DNA from: Bacteroidota bacterium | Lineage (GTDB): Bacteria > Bacteroidota > Ignavibacteria > Ignavibacteriales > Ignavibacteriaceae | Assembly (NCBI GenBank): GCA_021793635.1 | Contig: JAJYSI010000248.1 | Coordinates: forward strand, 1-5,639 | Direction of reading: 5' to 3' | Length of the DNA stretch: 5,639 nucleotides | Shown: positions 1 through 5,639 of the stretch, one piece after another | How the letters are laid out: each line of letters starts with the position of its first letter | Numbering within the stretch: position 1 is the first letter of the stretch | The notes under the pieces: model-generated | The model's database searches: none | Seen by the model: the letters and a program-made list of their open reading frames with translations, nothing else | What the model was told of the DNA's origin: nothing | Position numbers and translations under genes: made by a program

Positions 1-1
1 T

Positions 2-829
2 ATAAGCTACATGTGGGACCTTATCAACAACAACGAAAAAGAAATGCTTGCAGATTTCAATTTCTTTTTTCCAAAAATCAATGATAACAAACTAATAAAA
101 GGGAAAATATTTGAAGGCGCTCACTTAATTGAAAAAGATAACATTATTATTGCTGACGGGGCTGAAATAAAATCCGGCGCTATTTTGGATGCAAGTAAAG
201 GTCCGATTTTTATCGATCAAAACGCAACAGTTTTCCCTAACGCCGTTGTTGAAGGTCCGGTTTATCTTGGTGAATCAGCTCAAATAAAAAGCTGTGCAAG
301 AATCTATGAAAATGTAAGCATTGGGAAAGTTTCGAAAGTTGGCGGTGAAGTTGAAGACTCGATAATTCTTCCTTATTCAAACAAACAGCACTCCGGATTT
401 CTGGGACATGCGTACCTCGGAAGCTGGGTTAACCTTGGGGCAGATACTAACTGCAGCGACCTAAAAAATAATTACGGCAACGTTAAGGTTTATGTGAACG
501 GAGAAATTGTAAACAGCGGATCACAGTTTATGGGAATCATAATGGGTGATCATTCGAAAACAGCAATCAATACAATGTTCAACACAGGTACATCGGTCGG
601 ATTTTCTTGCAATATTTTTGGTGCTGGTTTTCCGGGCAAATATATTCCCTCATTTTCCTGGGGAGGCAGCGATGCGATAACAACTTATGACCTTGAACGA
701 AGTATTGAAACTGCAAAAAGAGTAATGATTAGAAGAAATACAACTATGCGTGATATTGAGGAAAAGTTATTTAGAAAAGTATTTGATATTACCAAAAAAG
801 AAAGACGAAAAAGAGGCTATCCTTATTAA
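2..829 (+). CDS. GlmU-like sugar-phosphate nucleotidyltransferase/acyltransferase family protein, 5' partial
   Basis: The reading frame is open to the left edge (Ile-Ser-Tyr precede the Met at position 11), so that Met is internal and the true start lies outside the window. Numbering from this Met, residues 2-16 (WDLINNN..ML.DF) resemble the end of the NTP_transf_4-type N-terminal domain of the Bacteroidetes-type 'GlmU family protein'. Residues about 35-110 are hexapeptide-like turns of a left-handed beta-helix. Family-typical blocks follow: GH-YLGSWVNLGADTN-SDLKNNYG (132-156), GDHSKTAINTMFNTG (179-193) and the F-WGG region (215-219). The C-terminus is a basic helical tail. By analogy with GlmU, the family is expected to use an activated phosphosugar and possibly an acyl donor in the cytoplasm, but its substrate is unknown to me. 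His133 (407-409) sits like the GlmU acetyltransferase base. It is not classical glmU, which is longer and lacks these blocks. The stop lies 2 bases before rsmB, suggesting cotranscription. Confidence 0.82.
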   Translation: MSYMWDLINNNEKEMLADFNFFFPKINDNKLIKGKIFEGAHLIEKDNIIIADGAEIKSGAILDASKGPIFIDQNATVFPNAVVEGPVYLGESAQIKSCARIYENVSIGKVSKVGGEVEDSIILPYSNKQHSGFLGHAYLGSWVNLGADTNCSDLKNNYGNVKVYVNGEIVNSGSQFMGIIMGDHSKTAINTMFNTGTSVGFSCNIFGAGFPGKYIPSFSWGGSDAITTYDLERSIETAKRVMIRRNTTMRDIEEKLFRKVFDITKKERRKRGYPY

Positions 830-831
830 TT

Positions 832-2196
832 ATGACTCAATTAGAAGAACACACAATCAAAGATTTGTATGATGGCGTTAGAGGATTAGCGGTAAAAATT
901 CTTAACAGAGTAGAACGTACAGATGCATATCTTGAAAAGCTGCTTGACAATGAGATGAAAAATTCAGAATTAAGCGGTCAGGATAAAGCGCTACTTTATG
1001 AAATCGTACATGGTGTAATTAGGTGGATGGGGCGACTGGATTGGATATTAAATGGATTTTACAAAGGGCAATTTTCAAAAGCTATTCCAAACTTGAAAAA
1101 CGGATTGCGCGTTGCCCTTTACCAGATTTTATTCTTAGAAAGAGTACCAGACTACGCAGTTGTTAACGAAGCTGTTGAATTTGTAAAAAGGCTTCAAGGG
1201 CAAAAATCTGCTGACTTAACAAACGCTATCCTTAGGAACATTATCCGCAGCAAAAATGCAATTAGATATCCTGATCCGGAAGAAGATCTGGTTGGATATC
1301 TATGTGCCTATTATTCACACCCATCATGGATGGTCAAAAGATACTTAACCCGCTTCGGAAGAGAATCAACAGAAAAACTTTTAGCGGCAAATAACGAAAA
1401 ACCGTATCTTACCCTTAAAATAAATGCTATCAAAACAAACCCGGAAGAATTTAAAGGTCTTCTTAATTCTGTAAATCTAAAGTTTGAACAAGGCAAGCAT
1501 TTGCCCGAATTTTTTCAGTTGCAAAACTTGACTAATATAACCGCTTGGGAATATTTTGCAGAGGGTTATTTTAATATACAGGATGAAAGCGCCGGGCTTG
1601 CCTGCCGTTTGTTAGATGCAAAACCTGGAATGAGAGTCTTAGATTTATGTGCCGCTCCCGGCGGAAAGTCTGCATACATTGCGGGTCTTATGCATGACCA
1701 AGGAGAAATAGTTGCAGTCGACCGCTATGAAGGACGAGTAAGGATAGTTGAAAAGAATTTGCAGCGCCTGAAAATTAAATCTGTAAAAACTATTGTCGCA
1801 AATGCTCTGGAATTTAATGACGAAAAATTTGATCGCATACTAGCGGATGTTCCTTGTTCGGGAACCGGAACACTTACTAAAAAACCGGATATTAAATGGA
1901 AAAGAGATTTATTGGACTTAAGAAGCATGAATGAACTTCAGTACGATCTATTAAACAAAGCTTCTTCAATGATAAAGCCTGGAGGAGTACTTGTTTACAG
2001 TACTTGCTCAATTGAGCCGGAAGAAAATTATGACATAATAAAAAAGTTTCTTGATAATAATCCAAACTTCACACTAGAAAATGCTTCGCTCTATTTTCCC
2101 AATGATTTAGTAGATGAAAACGGATGTATCCAAACTTTCCCTCACATTCATCATATGGACGGAGCTTTTGCCGCAAAATTAATATGTGCTGAGTGA
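832..2196 (+). CDS. rsmB: 16S rRNA (cytosine(967)-C5)-methyltransferase RsmB
   Basis: RsmB (Fmu/Sun) transfers a methyl group from S-adenosylmethionine to C5 of a cytosine in 16S rRNA (C967 in E. coli). The 454 residues are close to the usual length. Residues about 15-140 form the NusB-like RNA-binding domain (R-LAVKILNRVE, DKALLYEIVHGVIRW, YQILFLERVPDYAVVNEAV, NAILRNI). The Rossmann methyltransferase domain follows: SAM motif I DLCAAPGGKS (271-280), acidic VDRYEGR (296-302), motif IV DVPCSGTGTL (339-348) with Cys342, KPDIKW (351-356), and motif VI STCS (390-393). Cys392 (codon 2005-2007) is the expected nucleophile; Cys342 is the expected release cysteine. The C-terminal HMDGAFAAKL (441-450) is also typical. 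The ATG at 832 is the only good start: it lies 2 bases after the upstream stop, with no close Shine-Dalgarno, and the NusB domain begins soon after. All key residues are present. Other RsmB/RsmF-like methyltransferases are less likely because of the NusB domain. Confidence 0.95.
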   Translation: MTQLEEHTIKDLYDGVRGLAVKILNRVERTDAYLEKLLDNEMKNSELSGQDKALLYEIVHGVIRWMGRLDWILNGFYKGQFSKAIPNLKNGLRVALYQILFLERVPDYAVVNEAVEFVKRLQGQKSADLTNAILRNIIRSKNAIRYPDPEEDLVGYLCAYYSHPSWMVKRYLTRFGRESTEKLLAANNEKPYLTLKINAIKTNPEEFKGLLNSVNLKFEQGKHLPEFFQLQNLTNITAWEYFAEGYFNIQDESAGLACRLLDAKPGMRVLDLCAAPGGKSAYIAGLMHDQGEIVAVDRYEGRVRIVEKNLQRLKIKSVKTIVANALEFNDEKFDRILADVPCSGTGTLTKKPDIKWKRDLLDLRSMNELQYDLLNKASSMIKPGGVLVYSTCSIEPEENYDIIKKFLDNNPNFTLENASLYFPNDLVDENGCIQTFPHIHHMDGAFAAKLICAE

Positions 2197-2247
2197 ATAA
2201 TTGAGTCCGGAAGTATTTTATAATAGTTAAAAAAAATCTAAAAGATC

Positions 2248-3098
2248 ATGTTTGCAAAAATATCAGAAGAACTAAAAACAGCAAGAGAAAACGCCGGGTT
2301 TTCTACTCAACAGCTCGCAGCAAAAACAAGAATTGATTTGAAATTTATCGAGCAAATTGAGAGTGGCGATTTCATTTTTTTGCCTGAGCTTTACGTCAAA
2401 GCTTTTGTCAGAGATTATTCAAAGGTTGTGGGACTTGACGAAAAGTTAATGATGAAAAAATATGATGCAGCTAAAAAAGGACAGACTTTTGACGAGAAAG
2501 GCGAATTAGAAGTTGATACAAAGAAAGCAAAAACACTCGACGAAGACTCAAAGATCAAAAATAAATTTTATTCTTCGCTTCCTTATACAAGTGAAGAAGA
2601 ATTAATGCGCCAGAAGGATGCAGCGATTCAGTATAAAAAGAAAATGATTGTTGCCTCATCAATAGCCGGTCTTCTAATACTTTTTGTGATTGTTTATTTT
2701 GCTTTTATTAAAGGAAATTCCGAAATAATAGTTTCGGAAAAACCTTATAACGAAATTGTAAAAGAAAACGAACAACGGGATAACCTGACTAACCCGCAGC
2801 TCCAAGCTAAGGATTCTACTTTTGTTGCATCACCTTCCGATAGTCTGTCACTCTTAATCGAATCAAAAGATACTTCGTGGATAAAAATTCTGCTTGATGG
2901 TAAAACCGAAAATGTTTTTACTTTGTTCCCAAATTCTCGAAAGAGTGTTAAAGCAAAGAAAAATTATATGCTTACTGTTGGAAACGCAGCTTCAATTGAG
3001 TTAACGTTAAACGGCAAACTATTAAATTTTACCGGTAAAAAAAATGAAGTGAAAGAAGTTTCTATTGATAGCGCTGGGTTAAAATTATTAACGACTCC

Positions 3099-3108
<10 letters not shown>
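2248..3108 (+). CDS. rodZ: RodZ-like protein: helix-turn-helix, single membrane segment, C-terminal RodZ (DUF4115) domain
   Basis: The 286-residue protein has the RodZ layout. An N-terminal HTH_25-type domain (about 1-75) contains LKTARENAGFSTQQLAAKTRI, a helix-turn-helix, then the family signature FIEQIESGDF-FLPELYVKAFVRDYSKVVGLD. A charged cytoplasmic linker follows, then one hydrophobic segment at about 133-154 preceded by KKK, which places the N-terminus inside. After a polar periplasmic linker, residues about 200-283 resemble the RodZ C-terminal domain (LLIESKDTSWIKILLDGK, FPNSRKSVKAKKNYMLTVGNAASIELTLNG). In characterised bacteria RodZ links the MreB cytoskeleton to the wall elongation machinery; that role here is inferred, since no mreB lies in the window. 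The preceding 51-base gap is the largest between genes here; the ATG at 2248 has only an A-rich leader (AAAAGA) and no strong Shine-Dalgarno. A transcription factor role is less likely given the membrane segment and C-terminal domain. Confidence 0.8.
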
Positions 3109-5147
<2,039 letters not shown>

Positions 5148-5148
<1 letters not shown>

Positions 5149-5525
5149 TGTTGGAGAAAATCAGAGATAAGGTAGCTATTTTAATTATCAATTATATGTT
5201 GAGAAAAAGACAGCTTGCAAAGCAAAATTTTAATGATTTATTCAAAAAGTCGGAATCGTTTTTTTTGATTCTTCCTGAGGATGAGATAGATTATCACAAT
5301 TCAGTCAATGCACTAAAATTTTTCGAAATACATGGTAAGAAATACACAATATTTACAAACGACTTTAGAATCAGCCCGCTCCCCGCGAAACTTCAAAATA
5401 ATTCTATTGACTTTGGGATAAAGGAGATGACATTTTTTAGAATCCCGTCGAAACAACTTACCAATAAATTGTCTGGTATAAGCATGGACGTAGTTATTGA
5501 TCTTAACAGAAAAAAAAGCTTATAA
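5148..5525 (+). CDS. Unrecognised protein, Rossmann-like N-terminal part (possibly GT9-like), truncated at its 3' end
   Basis: This frame begins one base inside the ligA stop (TAATG), with a weak GGAAGAAG upstream at 5130-5137, so it is probably coupled to ligA. The 125 readable residues begin with a basic helix (about 1-33: KIRDKVA...[17 protein letters not shown]). They continue as alternating strands and helices of a Rossmann-like half: FFLILPEDE (38-46), the helix of [19 protein letters not shown] (66-72), then DVVIDLNRK (114-122). The order of basic helix, 'LILP', 'gkk-t-ft' and 'DVVIDLN' recalls the N-terminal half of glycosyltransferase-9 (heptosyltransferase-like) or DUF6913-type proteins. 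I cannot choose between them, and no catalytic motif lies in this part. The frame stops soon after the IDLN strand, at the A8 run and AAGCTT site, where about half of a GT-B fold would be missing. I read the stop as the result of a junction, not a natural end. The gene is real; the function is not established. Confidence 0.6.
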
Positions 5526-5639
5526 GCAGCTTGTCATTAGGTATGGCGATCACTGTGTCTGAATATTGTGCAAGTTTTTCCAGCCCATTTAGGGCGTTCT
5601 CCATACGGATATCTCCCTCTGATTTGAATGGAAGAGTGA
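5503..5639 (-). CDS. ftsZ: FtsZ fragment, open to the window edge and cut off by the junction
   Basis: On the minus strand a frame enters from the right edge and reads from 5637 down to a TAA at 5503-5505, giving 44 residues. The first 38 (down to 5524) match Fts[21 protein letters not shown] then [18 protein letters not shown]. The PF--EG--RM--A--GL--L----DT-I-IPNDKLL pattern is the FtsZ GTPase-domain region roughly equivalent to E. coli residues 135-170. FtsZ polymerises into the bacterial and archaeal division ring. The last six residues (ISFFFC) come from the junction and poly-A tract read in reverse and are not FtsZ. The piece therefore lacks everything after NDKLL, including the T7 loop; the N-terminal GTP-binding part would lie beyond the window. 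The RMENA-GLEKL-SDTVI wording seems closer to archaeal than to typical bacterial FtsZ, but 38 residues are too few to be sure. It is tail-to-tail with the + strand gene and overlaps its end, which is unnatural for both. Confidence 0.7.
   Translation of the reverse strand, partial: TLPFKSEGDIRMENALNGLEKLAQYSDTVIAIPNDKLLISFFFC
5516..5527. other. Probable chimeric junction between two unrelated sequences
   Basis: AAGCTT (HindIII recognition sequence) lies at 5516-5521. It overlaps the perfect 10-base palindrome GCTTATAAGC at 5518-5527 and directly follows eight A residues (5510-5517). The + strand protein loses coding sense here, and the minus-strand FtsZ match ends at 5524. By hand count, G+C is about 31% over 5161-5520 and about 43% over 5521-5639. 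The exact break point cannot be fixed to the base. Other AAGCTT sites occur inside intact genes (1958, 2399, 3625, 3901), so the site alone is not proof of a ligation event. Confidence 0.55.

Noticed and set aside
1311..1496. 61-codon open frame on the minus strand inside rsmB.
   Set aside because: It lies wholly antisense to a well-conserved coding region and shows no recognisable domain; a shadow frame.
1725..1928. 67-codon open frame on the minus strand inside rsmB.
   Set aside because: It is antisense to the SAM-binding and catalytic motif region, so its codon pattern is explained by rsmB.
2201..2224. Possible promoter in the rsmB-rodZ gap: TTGAGT at 2201-2206 and a perfect TATAAT at 2219-2224.
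   Set aside because: The spacer is only 12 bases, far from the usual 16-18, and no -35-like sequence lies at 17 bases. TATAAT is expected by chance in such AT-rich DNA. The Bacteroidota -7 consensus is also not clearly present.
2197..2247. A terminator between rsmB and rodZ.
   Set aside because: I found no GC-rich inverted repeat followed by a T run in these 51 bases.
5518..5527. The palindrome GCTTATAAGC as a transcription factor operator or shared terminator of convergent genes.
   Set aside because: It has no loop and a weak stem, lies inside the ends of two truncated genes, and is better explained by the junction.
5508..5639. A frameshift in the A8 run (5510-5517) could rescue the truncated + strand protein.
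   Set aside because: Adding one A opens a frame to the window end, but it reads [20 protein letters not shown] and onward, which is only the antisense of the FtsZ codons and does not look like a Rossmann protein. Removing one A meets a TGA within about 15 codons. Neither restores a sensible continuation.

Overview
The window is a compact, AT-rich run of bacterial genes, almost all on the + strand, with an abrupt break about 120 bases before the right end. Left to right it holds: the 3' part of a GlmU-like left-handed beta-helix sugar-phosphate transferase (2-829); rsmB, a 16S rRNA m5C methyltransferase (832-2196); a RodZ-like protein with a helix-turn-helix, one membrane segment and a C-terminal RodZ (DUF4115) domain (2248-3108); ligA, the NAD+-dependent DNA ligase (3121-5148); and the start of an unrecognised Rossmann-like protein, possibly GT9-like (5148-5525). 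Gaps are -1, 2, 12 and 51 bases, so this looks like one transcription unit.

Organism (inference): the GlmU-family protein with an N-terminal NTP_transf_4-type domain, the AT-rich composition and the near absence of Shine-Dalgarno sequences before the starts point to the FCB group (Bacteroidota/Chlorobiota/Ignavibacteriota). My best guess is an Ignavibacteria-like lineage. The genes are housekeeping: rRNA modification, cell shape or wall organisation, precursor metabolism and DNA ligation. They share an operon rather than one pathway.

The right end does not belong to this layout. From about position 5524 to the end, the minus strand encodes an uninterrupted 38-residue piece of FtsZ (PF..EG..R...A..GL..L....DT.I.IPNDKLL). 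It stops matching exactly where the + strand protein loses its natural continuation. Both genes are cut at one point, beside an AAGCTT site and a 10-base palindrome, and G+C rises from about 31% to about 43%. The simplest reading is a chimeric join (cloning or assembly) of two genomes; a real rearrangement is possible. The FtsZ piece reads somewhat more like archaeal FtsZ, at low confidence.

I saw no RNA genes, CRISPR array, insertion sequence, riboswitch or convincing terminator, and no new multi-gene system. The points worth a second look are the junction, the retained catalytic-type histidine in the GlmU-like protein, the unknown protein coupled to ligA, and a perfect 12-base tandem duplication that separates rodZ from ligA.
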